Part shown: positions 55,609 to 63,649 of the stretch, one piece after another
Layout of the letters: each line of letters opens with the position of its first letter
Position numbering within the stretch: the stretch's first letter is position 1
DNA from: Verrucomicrobiaceae bacterium
GTDB taxonomy: Bacteria > Verrucomicrobiota > Verrucomicrobiia > Chthoniobacterales > Terrimicrobiaceae
Direction of reading: 5' to 3'
DNA: 64,000 nucleotides
Assembly: GCA_007280915.1 (NCBI GenBank)
Contig: QYQL01000037.1
Location: 1-64,000, forward strand
Made by a program: the position numbers and the translations under genes
The notes under the pieces: model-generated
The model's database searches: none
What the model was told of the DNA's origin: nothing
Seen by the model: only the letters and a program-made list of their open reading frames with translations

Positions 55609-55651
55609 TTGGAAGAGAAAAGTTGCCCCGAAGCATCCTTCCCTAACAAAC

Positions 55652-56035
55652 ATGTCAAAGGCGGCATTCAGTCTGGTCGAGCTTCTGGTCGTGATCGCGG
55701 TCATCGCCGTGATTGCGGCGATCGCGATTCCAAACATGGCGAATATCACCCAGTCGGCGGATAAGGCTGCCAAACTCCGCAATGCCCAGAATGTGGTTTC
55801 CGTCTATAACTCCTACATCGCCTATTATCAGGCGACTGCGAATTCCCAAGACTACCCGTTTTCAACAAAGGAGGATGCCGTGGCGGCGCTCATCGCGCCC
55901 GGCGGGCTGATCGTGACGAACAACCGTCTCGGCACCACGAATTCCTTCCGGGTTCCGGTGCCGAGCACAAACGAAATCGGCATGGAAAATCTCGTCATGT
56001 CCAACGGTTATCTTCTGATGATCAACCAGCAATAG
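55652..56035 (+). CDS. Small prepilin-like protein, copy 2
   Basis: A 127-residue paralogue of the preceding protein. It has the very short leader 'MSKAA', mature start 'FSLVELLVVIAVIAVIAAIA', the same 'ANITQSADKAAKLRNAQNVV' helix and 'NNRLGTTNSFRVPV'. The two share the whole N-terminal helix but differ in the globular part. Tandem duplication followed by divergence is the simplest reading. Confidence 0.82.
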   Translation: MSKAAFSLVELLVVIAVIAVIAAIAIPNMANITQSADKAAKLRNAQNVVSVYNSYIAYYQATANSQDYPFSTKEDAVAALIAPGGLIVTNNRLGTTNSFRVPVPSTNEIGMENLVMSNGYLLMINQQ

Positions 56036-56062
56036 GGAAGGCAAGCCTGTCGGGAGGGATTT

Positions 56063-56461
56063 TTGTCACAAATGATTAAAAAAATTTCCGGGATTTCGTG
56101 GATTGAAGTTTTGATAGTGATCGCCGTCCTTTGGATTATTGCTGTCATTACAATTCCGAATCTCCCGGTCCTGATCGAGGCGAACCGGATGGCCAGGAGT
56201 CAGCGCACAGCGATGTCTTTGGCCAACCTCGCGCTGGCCGCCCGGAACAGCGGACATCCCGGCTGGGACAACAGGTCCGCGGCAATCACGGGGCTTATAA
56301 ACGGGTTCGCGGTGACGAATCCCGCCGATCCCAGCATCGAAATCCGCTTTCAAAGCCGATTTTTAACTTCGGAAGAGCGTGCGGCTGCTGCGGAGTATTT
56401 GACCTTGGACGGGAAGAGTCTGATCTACGTGCCCGCCGGCGGGCAGCCCACGAATCTTTGA
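56063..56461 (+). CDS. Prepilin-like protein, third of the cluster
   Basis: A 132-residue protein with the prepilin-like N-terminus 'ISWIEVLIVIAVLWIIAVIT' (glutamate 5 and glycine -1 present) and a body 'GHPGWDNRSAAITGLINGFA'. It is more distant from the two preceding pilins. A GGGAGGG ribosome-binding site at 56052-56058 favours the TTG at 56063 over the ATG at 56072. Probably a minor pilin of the same structure. Confidence 0.72.
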   Translation: MSQMIKKISGISWIEVLIVIAVLWIIAVITIPNLPVLIEANRMARSQRTAMSLANLALAARNSGHPGWDNRSAAITGLINGFAVTNPADPSIEIRFQSRFLTSEERAAAAEYLTLDGKSLIYVPAGGQPTNL

Positions 56462-56464
56462 TTT

Positions 56465-56595
56465 CGCGCCTGCGGCGCGAATGTGGAATTTGGAATGTGA
56501 AATGCGGAATGCCCGGGCGCGGCGCAACTGGAGGGACGCCCGCCGTGGTGTCCGAAATTTCCAATTTCCCATTTCGCATTGCGCGCGAAGCGCGC
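56465..56595. repeat. REP/MITE-like element, copy B
   Basis: A 131-bp relative of copy A with identical terminal hairpins (56465-56479 and 56581-56595). Its inner part has the mirrored GGAATTTGGAATGTGAAATG and AATTTCCCATTTCGCATT units and an additional CTGGAGGGACG...GTGTCC hairpin. It sits between the convergent prepilin and exported-protein genes and ends just before the latter's stop. Confidence 0.8.
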
Positions 56596-56599
56596 CAAG

Positions 56600-57319
56600 C
56601 TATTCCTTCGAGGCGCCGACGATGTTTTCCTTGCGATACATATCGTTGTTCGACGCCTGGAACTCGGCTTTGAGGCGCACAGGGATTTTCGAGACATCCA
56701 CGAACTTCCACGAAAGCAGGCGCAGGTCGTTTCCGGATTTCCCGCTATGCCGGATGGCCACAAGGAGGTGGCGTGCGTCGTCGCGGATCTTGTTCGTGGA
56801 GGTTTTGGGCTCGTAATAAAACGTGCGGAGGGTGCTTGACGGAGAATCGTAGAGCTTCGGGTCGAGGTAAACGACTTCGCCATTTTCCATGGTGAGACGG
56901 AGGTCGGGATATCCGCTCCGCTGGTCCTCCCCATCGGCATTCTTCGGGATCGAGCATTTCCATCCGGGCTCGTTGTTGAGTTCGGCGAGAAGGTGGTCCT
57001 CGACGTGGCGGCTCGCCTCGTTGACGCGCGCCGTGTCGTGGATTTTCCCTTCCGGCTCGTTCAGGGCGTTCAGTGTCCGGTCCAGGGCGCGCCCGATCCG
57101 TTCGAGCCAGGCTGCGTCTTTTTCCGGATCAACCGGGATGACTTTCTTCCCGGTGGCGGCGAGGACAACGTCGGGGAAGGGAATTCCTTTCAGGTCCCGT
57201 TCGTCTTTGAGCACCCAGCGGACCAGTTCGCAGGCATCGGCGGAATCTGCCGCCCGGCCGGAATGGAAAATAAACAGAACAGCGCCGGCCAGAATCGCTG
57301 CCGGTAGGAACGGGGCCAT
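56600..57319 (-). CDS. Exported protein with PD-(D/E)XK-like motif
   Basis: A 239-residue protein with the signal peptide 'MAPFLPAAILAGAVLFIFHS' and probable cleavage after GRA (about residue 23). Residues 137-156, 'YPDLRLTMENGEVVYLDPKL', show P138-D139 and D153-x-K155 on two predicted strands. This is the spacing of type II restriction endonuclease cores, and an upstream helix has E101/E107. If real, this is a secreted or periplasmic nuclease-fold protein. It is 11 bases downstream of the porin gene. Function otherwise unknown. Confidence 0.65.
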   Translation of the reverse strand: MAPFLPAAILAGAVLFIFHSGRAADSADACELVRWVLKDERDLKGIPFPDVVLAATGKKVIPVDPEKDAAWLERIGRALDRTLNALNEPEGKIHDTARVNEASRHVEDHLLAELNNEPGWKCSIPKNADGEDQRSGYPDLRLTMENGEVVYLDPKLYDSPSSTLRTFYYEPKTSTNKIRDDARHLLVAIRHSGKSGNDLRLLSWKFVDVSKIPVRLKAEFQASNNDMYRKENIVGASKE

Positions 57320-57330
57320 TTTCTCACGTC

Positions 57331-58770
57331 TCAAAACGTCACGCTCATCTGGGCGCCGAGCACGAGGGCGTTCGGGATGTTTCCGGTGCCGCCCGGATTG
57401 ATGACCCACTGCACATCGGGCTGGATGTAGGCGAACTGGGTGATGTTCACGCGATACGCCCACTCAAGGACGATTTCATATTCCGGATACCCGTTGCCTG
57501 CTGCGTTCGTTGCCGCCGCGTAGTCGCTGCTGAATTTCCCGTAAACGAATCCGAAGATCGAGTAGTCGTCATCGCGCGTGGGAACCAAGCCTTTATAGAC
57601 AATGCCGGCGTTCGCTTGGAACGGCAGCTTGGCGATGTTCTGCTGGGGGGAGAGCACGAAGGCCGACCAGAGCGTGAGCCCCTGATCGCTGCCCGGTGCC
57701 TCCTGCCACACCATCTGGTCGGCGTGCCAGTAGAACCCGTAGGAATTTGTCACCGTTTTGCCCGCTGCACCGATGTCCTGGAATGTCCACGGCGAATAGT
57801 AGGCCCCGACCCAGTAGTGGCCCGGGAGGCCTTTCATCTCCGTCTCAGGCGAGACCGCCTTGAAGGATTTTCCCTCGGAACGGGCTTTCGTTGCCAGGGC
57901 GGTTTTTCCATCTGAAGCCGGAGCCGCCTTTTCCACAGGGCGCTTGAAGAACTCGGGGGTCCAGCCGAACTGGCTGATCAGGAGGACTCCGTCGCCGGAG
58001 CGGACGCTCCAGTCGAGGCCGTGGTAGTCACGGTTGAAGACCCGGTTCGACACCTGGTAGGCCCCGACCATCGCATTGAATTCCGGCGTCGGGTCGACTC
58101 TCAGGCGGGCTGCCCAGACCGCCCACGGATAGGCGGAAAACTGGGTGTTCACCGGCAGGGCCTGCGGGTTGCCATCGATCCCGTTGTTCATATACAGCCA
58201 GTAGATCGGGGAGGATGCAAAATCGTCGCCGGTCGAGAACCGTCCCGCCTTGATGCTGATCTTGTCATCGAGCAGCCGCTGCTCCATGACGAGGGCGTAG
58301 AACATGGCCGTCTGCCCGCCATAGACCTGCTGCACGGTGAACTGGTTTCCGACGTTCTCCTGCGAGAGGTTCGATCCCGCCCGGTTCAGTCCGCTGACGT
58401 CGAAGGTCAGTCCTTTCCAGCCGATGAGTTCCTCGAAATTCAACTGGAGCCCGAAGCTGACGTTGTCGCAGTAGGTGAACCCGCGGCTTTTTCCTCCGCT
58501 GGGATTTCCCGCGATGTTGTTTGTGTAGCTTGCGGAAAGCTCGACCCCACTGTCGTCGAGGTAGTTCCGGACGCCCCACCAGTCACCGGAGAGCACCTCG
58601 CCATCCCACCACTCGCGGGAACCGATGTAGTTGGATGGATACGGGTTGTAATACGTCCAGAACCGCGAGTGGCCGCTCGAGTTGTCATCGCCCGGAACTT
58701 CTCCGACATGCTGGGCGTGGAGTGATGCCAATGTGAATGCAACCGCAAGGGAGAACAGGATTTTTTTCAT
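57331..58770 (-). CDS. OprB-type carbohydrate-selective porin
   Basis: A 479-residue outer-membrane porin. Signal peptide 'MKKILFSLAVAFTLASLHAQ' fixes the start. 'WWDGEVLSGDWWGVRNYLDD' followed by 'SGVELSASYTNN' is the OprB opening. 'KAGRFSTGDDF', 'GLDWSVRSGDGVLLISQFGW' and a terminal aromatic residue (SVTF) after alternating beta-strands complete the pattern. It probably lets sugars across the outer membrane. The exported protein gene follows in the same operon. Confidence 0.9.
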   Translation of the reverse strand: MKKILFSLAVAFTLASLHAQHVGEVPGDDNSSGHSRFWTYYNPYPSNYIGSREWWDGEVLSGDWWGVRNYLDDSGVELSASYTNNIAGNPSGGKSRGFTYCDNVSFGLQLNFEELIGWKGLTFDVSGLNRAGSNLSQENVGNQFTVQQVYGGQTAMFYALVMEQRLLDDKISIKAGRFSTGDDFASSPIYWLYMNNGIDGNPQALPVNTQFSAYPWAVWAARLRVDPTPEFNAMVGAYQVSNRVFNRDYHGLDWSVRSGDGVLLISQFGWTPEFFKRPVEKAAPASDGKTALATKARSEGKSFKAVSPETEMKGLPGHYWVGAYYSPWTFQDIGAAGKTVTNSYGFYWHADQMVWQEAPGSDQGLTLWSAFVLSPQQNIAKLPFQANAGIVYKGLVPTRDDDYSIFGFVYGKFSSDYAAATNAAGNGYPEYEIVLEWAYRVNITQFAYIQPDVQWVINPGGTGNIPNALVLGAQMSVTF

Positions 58771-58855
58771 AGGGAGGAAACGCCGCCGCAGCATATGCAA
58801 AAACCGCACGGTCGGGCAATCCCACAATCACGGGAATTGCGCGGAAGGGCGTGCA

Positions 58856-58914
58856 GGCGGCTCTGGAGGGACGACCTCCGTGTCGTCCGACTTTTTCATT
58901 GCGCGCGAAGCGCG
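58856..58914. repeat. REP/MITE-like element, copy C (truncated)
   Basis: Retains the right half of the family: CTGGAGGGACGACCTCCGTG, with the internal hairpin GGACGAC-CTCCGT-GTCGTCC, then TTTTTCATT and the right hairpin GCGCGC-GAA-GCGCG (58901-58914). The left hairpin is missing. It lies between the porin and chromate transporter genes. Confidence 0.7.
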
Positions 58915-58915
58915 T

Positions 58916-59443
58916 TCAGATCCAGCCGAGCCAGCCGACGACACCCGCGGCGGCGACGATGAAAAGCGGGTTGATCTTTGTCGTCGTGAAGATGGCCGTG
59001 CAGACGGCAGTGAGCGCGTATGCCCGCCAATCGTGATCTGCTGCTTTGCTCATCACCCAGCCGCTGGCCAGGATGAGACCGACTGTGAGCGGTGCGAGCC
59101 CTTTTTCAATGGCCTTCCGGAGTGACGAGTCTTTGGCCTTTTCCCACACGCGGCTGACCAGATACACGAGAATCCCCGCCGGAATCATCATGGCCAGCGT
59201 GGCGAGGAGCGCCCCCGGAATCCCCGCGGCCTTGTATCCGATGATCGTCACGATGAGGATGCTCGGGCCGGGTGCGGCTTGGGAGATGGCGAAGACGTCG
59301 GCGAATTGTTTGTTGCTGAGCCAATGGTAGCTGTCCACGGTCTTTCGGTGCATTTCCGGAAGAACCGTATTCCCGCCGCCGATCGAGAGAATCGAGAGCG
59401 AGCTGAACAGGATCAAAATCTGTGTGAGCGTGCGGATGTTCAT
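58916..59443 (-). CDS. Chromate transporter, C-terminal-type half
   Basis: A 175-residue single-domain ChrA (CHR family) protein with about six hydrophobic segments: 'LSILSIGGGNTVLPEMHRKT', 'FADVFAISQAAPGPSILIVT' and 'GIPGALLATLAMMIPAGILV'. In this split form two short ChrA proteins together equal one full-length ChrA. The ATG at 59443 overlaps its partner's stop by four bases. It exports chromate or related anions in known cases. Confidence 0.88.
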   Translation of the reverse strand: MNIRTLTQILILFSSLSILSIGGGNTVLPEMHRKTVDSYHWLSNKQFADVFAISQAAPGPSILIVTIIGYKAAGIPGALLATLAMMIPAGILVYLVSRVWEKAKDSSLRKAIEKGLAPLTVGLILASGWVMSKAADHDWRAYALTAVCTAIFTTTKINPLFIVAAAGVVGWLGWI

Positions 59444-59979
59444 GGCTTCTTCGGCCACGCCCACGCGACGGCGAGAGGGGCGAGCAGCGACAGGCAGGCG
59501 AGCAACGGCCACCGGACCAGGCCGTTGAGCACGAAAATGGCCAGGAACAGTGTGATCGGGACGATTCCATGCAGGCACTTGCGTCCTGTTTTGAAGACCA
59601 TCGAAAGCGTCAGGGCGACCGCCGCCGCCGCCGCGCCTTTCAAGATCCCCTGGACGGCGGGTATCTGGTGGAACTGGAAGTAGAAGTATGCCATCGCGAG
59701 AACGAGCAGGACCGGGACCAATGTCAGTCCGAAAACCGCGGCTAGCGCGCCCGGGATGCCGCGGAACTTGACGCCGACAAAAACCGCGAGGTTGACCTGG
59801 TTTGCGCCCGGAAGGATGCGGCACATGGTTACGGCGCTCAGAAACTCCTCATCCTCCATCCAGCCTTTCTCGGCGACGAGGACCTCGCGCGACCATGCGG
59901 AAAGCCCGCCGCCGAACGAGGCGAGCGCGATGTGATTAAATGTCAGGGCGAGGTCTGTCAGCGAGGGCTTGTCACTCAT
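59440..59979 (-). CDS. Chromate transporter, N-terminal-type half
   Basis: A 179-residue ChrA-family domain: 'FNHIALASFGGGLSAWSREV', 'FLSAVTMCRILPGANQVNLA' and 'FRGIPGALAAVFGLTLVPVL'. Its ATG at 59979 overlaps the phospholipase D-family gene by eight bases, and its end overlaps the second half. Two half-proteins in a row, likely with opposite membrane orientation, are a known ChrA organisation. Confidence 0.88.
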   Translation of the reverse strand: MSDKPSLTDLALTFNHIALASFGGGLSAWSREVLVAEKGWMEDEEFLSAVTMCRILPGANQVNLAVFVGVKFRGIPGALAAVFGLTLVPVLLVLAMAYFYFQFHQIPAVQGILKGAAAAAVALTLSMVFKTGRKCLHGIVPITLFLAIFVLNGLVRWPLLACLSLLAPLAVAWAWPKKP

Positions 59980-60961
59980 GCTGGAGATCCTTGTCGTGTG
60001 GAAAATCGTTTTCGTGGTGGAGCGAGGGATCCAGCGGGTCCGGGGCCTCGTAGCGGTGCGAGGTTTCCCAGTCGCTTTCAAAGACAGCGAACAGGCGGGC
60101 GACCACGCCAGGATCCTGCACCTGGGTTCCCAGTTCGCGGCGCAGGTCGAACGCCGAACGGTCGATGTTCATTGAGCCGACAAGTGCGTGCGATTGGTCG
60201 ACTAGCAGGAGCTTGGCGTGGAGGCGTAGGTTTTTCTGCTTGTGGACCTTGATGCCCGAACGGTGCATCACCCGAAGGGAGGAGAAGGTGTCCAGAATGT
60301 CCCAGTCACTGATCCCGTGCTTGCCCCCGCAGAGTACGCGCACCTCGACGCCTCTGTCCGCCGCGCTCAGGATGCGGTCGAGGATTGTGGCGTCTACGAA
60401 TTTGGGATGCTGAACGGCAAGCGAATGGCGGGCGGAATCGATGAACCGCGACATCGCCTCGCGCGAGTTGTTGTTGCTCCACAAAAGCCCGCTCTCCGGC
60501 GCAGGATGCCAGTCGCGCTGCTCCCAGTCGGCGTGAAACCCTTCCGCCACCTGGGCGACTTTGGCGGGTTCCTGTACGATGACCCCGTAATCGCGTGTCA
60601 GCGTGAAATACTTCTGGCAAAGGTTGAAGGTCGCAATCAGTGCCGCCTTTCCATCCACGACGATCGATTTCTCGTGCGTCACATAGAACTTCGGGCTCGC
60701 CCACTTGATCTCGACGCCGGCCTTTTGAAAAAACTCGAACGTCTCGTCGTTCGCGCGGTCCCCGCCGGAGCGCTTGGGGTTCAGCATGACCCGGACGGCA
60801 ACCCCCGCATTCTTCCTCTCCACCACCGCATCCATCAGCTCCGGCTGGCTGAACGTGAATTGCTTGATGAGCAGGCTTTCTTTGGCGAGACGGATGAAAT
60901 CCAGAACCGGAGCGACGCCGTCGTCGGGCTGGACAATCAGGTGAGGGACGGGAAGAAACAT
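59972..60961 (-). CDS. Phospholipase D-family protein
   Basis: A 329-residue enzyme with two HKD motifs: 'THEKSIVVDGKAALIATFN' and 'LHAKLLLVDQSHALVGSMN' (HxKx4D each). The layout is that of cardiolipin synthase-like PLD proteins without membrane helices, so a phosphodiesterase or transphosphatidylase role is likely. The start at 60961 ('MFLPVPHLIVQPDDG') is preferred over one at 60997. It overlaps the chromate transporter gene. Confidence 0.85.
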   Translation of the reverse strand: MFLPVPHLIVQPDDGVAPVLDFIRLAKESLLIKQFTFSQPELMDAVVERKNAGVAVRVMLNPKRSGGDRANDETFEFFQKAGVEIKWASPKFYVTHEKSIVVDGKAALIATFNLCQKYFTLTRDYGVIVQEPAKVAQVAEGFHADWEQRDWHPAPESGLLWSNNNSREAMSRFIDSARHSLAVQHPKFVDATILDRILSAADRGVEVRVLCGGKHGISDWDILDTFSSLRVMHRSGIKVHKQKNLRLHAKLLLVDQSHALVGSMNIDRSAFDLRRELGTQVQDPGVVARLFAVFESDWETSHRYEAPDPLDPSLHHENDFPHDKDLQHE

Positions 60962-61037
60962 GGTCGCGAAGCTAGCATTGCCCAAGCGCCCGCGCAAGTG
61001 AGTGCCTCCAGCCGGAAAACACTGGCGGGATGGAGGG

Positions 61038-61859
61038 TTAAATTGCGCGGCCTGAGCCGATTTCCGTCAAGAGCTCCCGATACGCCTCCACGTCTTTCGC
61101 GAGGAAATTTTCCAGAAACCCTCGGATGTCGCCGGGCATCGGGGCCTCGGATGTGGGGTTGAGTTTGATCGTGAGGTGGCGGTTGAAGAAGAGGGCCCTT
61201 GTGGTGATGCCGAGGAAACGTTCGACGTCCTCCAGGAAGGCTTTTGGATCGCCGGCGATCCGGTCATAGCGGCCGAGGTAGAGGTTTCCGGGGGCGAGAT
61301 GTTTTTTCCATGCCGCGATCATCGCGGGGTAATCCGCGCGCTGCCGCTGGCCGGAGCTTTCGAAATACTCGCAAAACTTTTCAAAACCCACCGGCTCCGA
61401 TTTCCCCCGCACCAGGGTTTTTTTGGCATGCGACCACGCCCGCTCGATCGGGTCCCGGAGCATGATGATTCCCTTGAGATCCGGCTTGCAGGCCACGACG
61501 GCGGCGATGACTTCATCTGGAAGAAGCGCATAGGAGGCAGTGGCCTCCCCGATGATTTTCGGACGGTAAAAAGAAAGTGACTTTCGCAGGCACGTGTAGT
61601 GCTTTTTGAGCTTTTCCCCGAACGGCTCGTCGAATGAGGCCAGGTAATCCTCCAGGCAGGGATACAAGAAATGAGGATGGTCCGGCTTCCCGATCGTGCT
61701 GAAAAAATACGTCTCCTTCATCCGGTGGAGCAGGACTTCCGGATGAAGATGCAGGTTGTAGAAAAGCCAAGTGGTCCCGGTCCTCTGCGGCCCCAGGATC
61801 AGAAAGTCGGGAAAGTTCCGCAGGTCGGGGTTCGATCCCCTCGTCGGGATCACCTGCAT
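61038..61859 (-). CDS. Sulfotransferase-family protein
   Basis: A 273-residue PAPS-dependent sulfotransferase-like protein. The 5'-phosphosulfate loop is in 'FLILGPQRTGTTWLFYNL' and the 3'-phosphate site in 'IIMLRDPIERAWSHAKKTLV'. The body resembles heparan/N-deacetylase-type and bacterial surface sulfotransferases. The acceptor is unknown, perhaps a surface glycan. A 76-base gap separates it from the PLD gene. Confidence 0.87.
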   Translation of the reverse strand: MQVIPTRGSNPDLRNFPDFLILGPQRTGTTWLFYNLHLHPEVLLHRMKETYFFSTIGKPDHPHFLYPCLEDYLASFDEPFGEKLKKHYTCLRKSLSFYRPKIIGEATASYALLPDEVIAAVVACKPDLKGIIMLRDPIERAWSHAKKTLVRGKSEPVGFEKFCEYFESSGQRQRADYPAMIAAWKKHLAPGNLYLGRYDRIAGDPKAFLEDVERFLGITTRALFFNRHLTIKLNPTSEAPMPGDIRGFLENFLAKDVEAYRELLTEIGSGRAI

Positions 61860-61914
61860 GGCGCGCGATGAATCATTCCCCCGCGTTCAGAATTTTCCCG
61901 TTTCCGCACCGGCA

Positions 61915-62391
61915 TCAGAGCGCCTTTAACGCGGCTTCGATTTTTCCGAAATCGGGGAGGTCCTTTGGCGTCGGAGTCTGCTCACTGTAAACGATCATTC
62001 CCGCCTGATCGATTACGAATGCCGCGCGGGCCGAGGTGTCGCCGATGCCGGCGAGGCCCGGGAAAACCACATCATAGGCCTTCGTCACCGTTTTGTTCAG
62101 ATCGCTCAGAAGTTTGATCGAGATACTTTCTTTCTTCGCCCATGCGGACTGGGCGAACGGACTGTCCACGCTGATCCCGAGGACCTCGGCCTTCAGGTCG
62201 GCGTATTTTTGAAGGCCGGCTGTCACATCGCACAGTTCCTGGGTGCAGACCCCGGTGAAGGCCAGAGGGAAAAAGAGGATGACGGTTGCCTGCTTGCCGA
62301 AATTCGACGAGAGGGTCACGTCGACGAGGCCGTCGGCGGACATGGATTTCAGGGTGAAGTCAGGTGCTTTGGTTCCAATTTCAAGTGCCAT
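61915..62391 (-). CDS. Peroxiredoxin, AhpE/BCP type
   Basis: A 158-residue thiol peroxidase. The peroxidatic cysteine is C49 in 'PLAFTGVCTQELC', and C54 may serve as a nearby resolving residue, as in atypical forms. 'MALEIGTKAPDFTLKSM' is the typical N-terminus. The ATG at 62391 is supported by this; an earlier in-frame ATG (62658) falls within the nucleotidyltransferase gene region. It reduces hydrogen peroxide or alkyl peroxides. Confidence 0.9.
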   Translation of the reverse strand: MALEIGTKAPDFTLKSMSADGLVDVTLSSNFGKQATVILFFPLAFTGVCTQELCDVTAGLQKYADLKAEVLGISVDSPFAQSAWAKKESISIKLLSDLNKTVTKAYDVVFPGLAGIGDTSARAAFVIDQAGMIVYSEQTPTPKDLPDFGKIEAALKAL

Positions 62392-62518
62392 GGGATTTGA
62401 TTTGTGAGCCTCTAAGATTGGCCCGATTCCTGAAACTGTCAATGCCCGGCAGAGACATGCAGGGAGCCTCCTCAATGTGGGAGAGACGGATGGCCGGCCC
62501 TTTCCGGAGCTGCCCGGG

Positions 62519-63070
62519 CTATCTTGCCTCCCGAACCAGTTCCTCAATTCCTTTGAGCCGATAACGCGCGCAAAGTTTCCGGACTTCATCCAGGTCCAGT
62601 TCCGGATTGCGTGCGATGAGCTCCACAATATCGGCTTTGGATTTATGCCCCCCGGCATAGAGTTTTAGTGCGATCAGGTGCGGGATCGGAACCAGCCGCA
62701 ACGGGCTTCCTTCGCGGGCGACGAGGGTGGAGGCGCGCACTGCGTCCTCGATCACCGCTGGAAAACGGTCCGCAAAGTTGATAATTTGCACGAGGCCGAA
62801 AGGTCCGCGGATGTCAACAACGCCGCCGAGAGGATCGTCAATGCCCGGCTCGTGAAATTCCGCATGGAAACCTTCGCTGATGAGCGTTTCGGTGAGCTGC
62901 CGCAATTTCGGCAAAGAGGCATTGATCCCGAAATCGAGGTCTTCCGTTTGGCGCACGTAGTGGTGGGCGGCCAGCGCGACGGCACCGATGACCACTGCAT
63001 CGATTTCGTGCTTTCCGAGGATTCCGGCCACAGCCTCGGCTGCGTGTAAAAGGGCCTCCGGATCATTCAT
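62519..63070 (-). CDS. Nucleotidyltransferase-fold protein, AbiEii/DUF6036-like
   Basis: A 183-residue protein with the minimal nucleotidyltransferase pattern 'AVVIGAVALAAHHYVRQTED' followed by LDFGI (D44 and D46), and 'HLIALKLYAGGHKSKADIVE' near the C-terminus. Both are typical of the AbiEii and DUF6036 group found in abortive-infection and TA systems. A small upstream protein starts its own frame four bases before it, a layout like antitoxin-toxin pairs. Function in this organism is inferred only. Confidence 0.75.
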   Translation of the reverse strand: MNDPEALLHAAEAVAGILGKHEIDAVVIGAVALAAHHYVRQTEDLDFGINASLPKLRQLTETLISEGFHAEFHEPGIDDPLGGVVDIRGPFGLVQIINFADRFPAVIEDAVRASTLVAREGSPLRLVPIPHLIALKLYAGGHKSKADIVELIARNPELDLDEVRKLCARYRLKGIEELVREAR

Positions 63071-63073
63071 GGA

Positions 63074-63283
63074 TCAAGGATTTCGTGGCTTCGGTTGAAG
63101 CCAGACAAAACGTTGCCGGATGGTGAGAGCAGCTTTGATCCTTTGGGTTACCGAAAGGGAGCGGATCCGTTTCAACTCGGACTCGTCGGACCGCACCGCG
63201 CACTCGCTGCGGCGCGGGCGGTGTGATGAACCGGACTGGTGCGTTCTCATGGAGTGTTCGAGAGCAGTATCACCTCTGCCCAT
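63074..63283 (-). CDS. Small protein upstream of the nucleotidyltransferase
   Basis: A frame of up to 69 codons ending three bases before the nucleotidyltransferase start. The C-terminal 40 residues ('SDESELKRIRSLSVTQRIKA' and on to 'LTIRQRFVWLQPKPRNP') look like the short helical partners that often precede DUF6036/AbiEii proteins. The first 29 residues are less convincing; a GTG at 63196 may be the real start. Possible antitoxin or accessory protein. Confidence 0.45.
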   Translation of the reverse strand: MGRGDTALEHSMRTHQSGSSHRPRRSECAVRSDESELKRIRSLSVTQRIKAALTIRQRFVWLQPKPRNP

Positions 63284-63361
63284 CGGTTAGCAAGCGTCAG
63301 GCACTCGATCCTGAAGGCTTCACTTTTTCGCCGGACCGACCTCAACAAAAAGAGTGTTTCA

Positions 63362-63595
63362 CTACTCGAGGTCGGCCGAGGTCACGCTCTGCTGGGGACG
63401 GGAGGCAAGCAGGCGTGCCTGATCGACAACCCGCTCCGTCGCCTCGTCGAACCGGTATCCGTGGCAGTTCGGGCAGGTGACAACGCGTGCAGCGACGATC
63501 GACTCGCAGCCCTCGCAGACTTTGAAATTCTCCGGGGCCGCGATGATTTTCTCCGCGCGGGCCGCACGATCTTCCAGATGCGAGGCGGGTTTCAT
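63362..63595 (-). CDS. Small zinc-ribbon protein
   Basis: A 77-residue protein with two CxxC knuckles, 'VCEGCESIV' and 'TCPNCHGYRFD', 14 residues apart, forming a zinc ribbon. It has a charged N-terminus and a flexible C-terminus. Such single-ribbon proteins in this phylum are conserved but uncharacterised; nucleic-acid or ribosome association is a guess. Confidence 0.7.
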   Translation of the reverse strand: MKPASHLEDRAARAEKIIAAPENFKVCEGCESIVAARVVTCPNCHGYRFDEATERVVDQARLLASRPQQSVTSADLE

Positions 63596-63649
63596 TTGTG
63601 CAAAATACCAGATTTTCCGGCAAGCCGCCAGAGCGCACTTCCGGGCATC

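Noticed and set aside
54904-56595. REP-like elements as structured RNA genes or tRNAs
   Set aside because: The symmetrical hairpins occur in several intergenic copies with variable length and no tRNA features; repeat DNA is the simpler reading.
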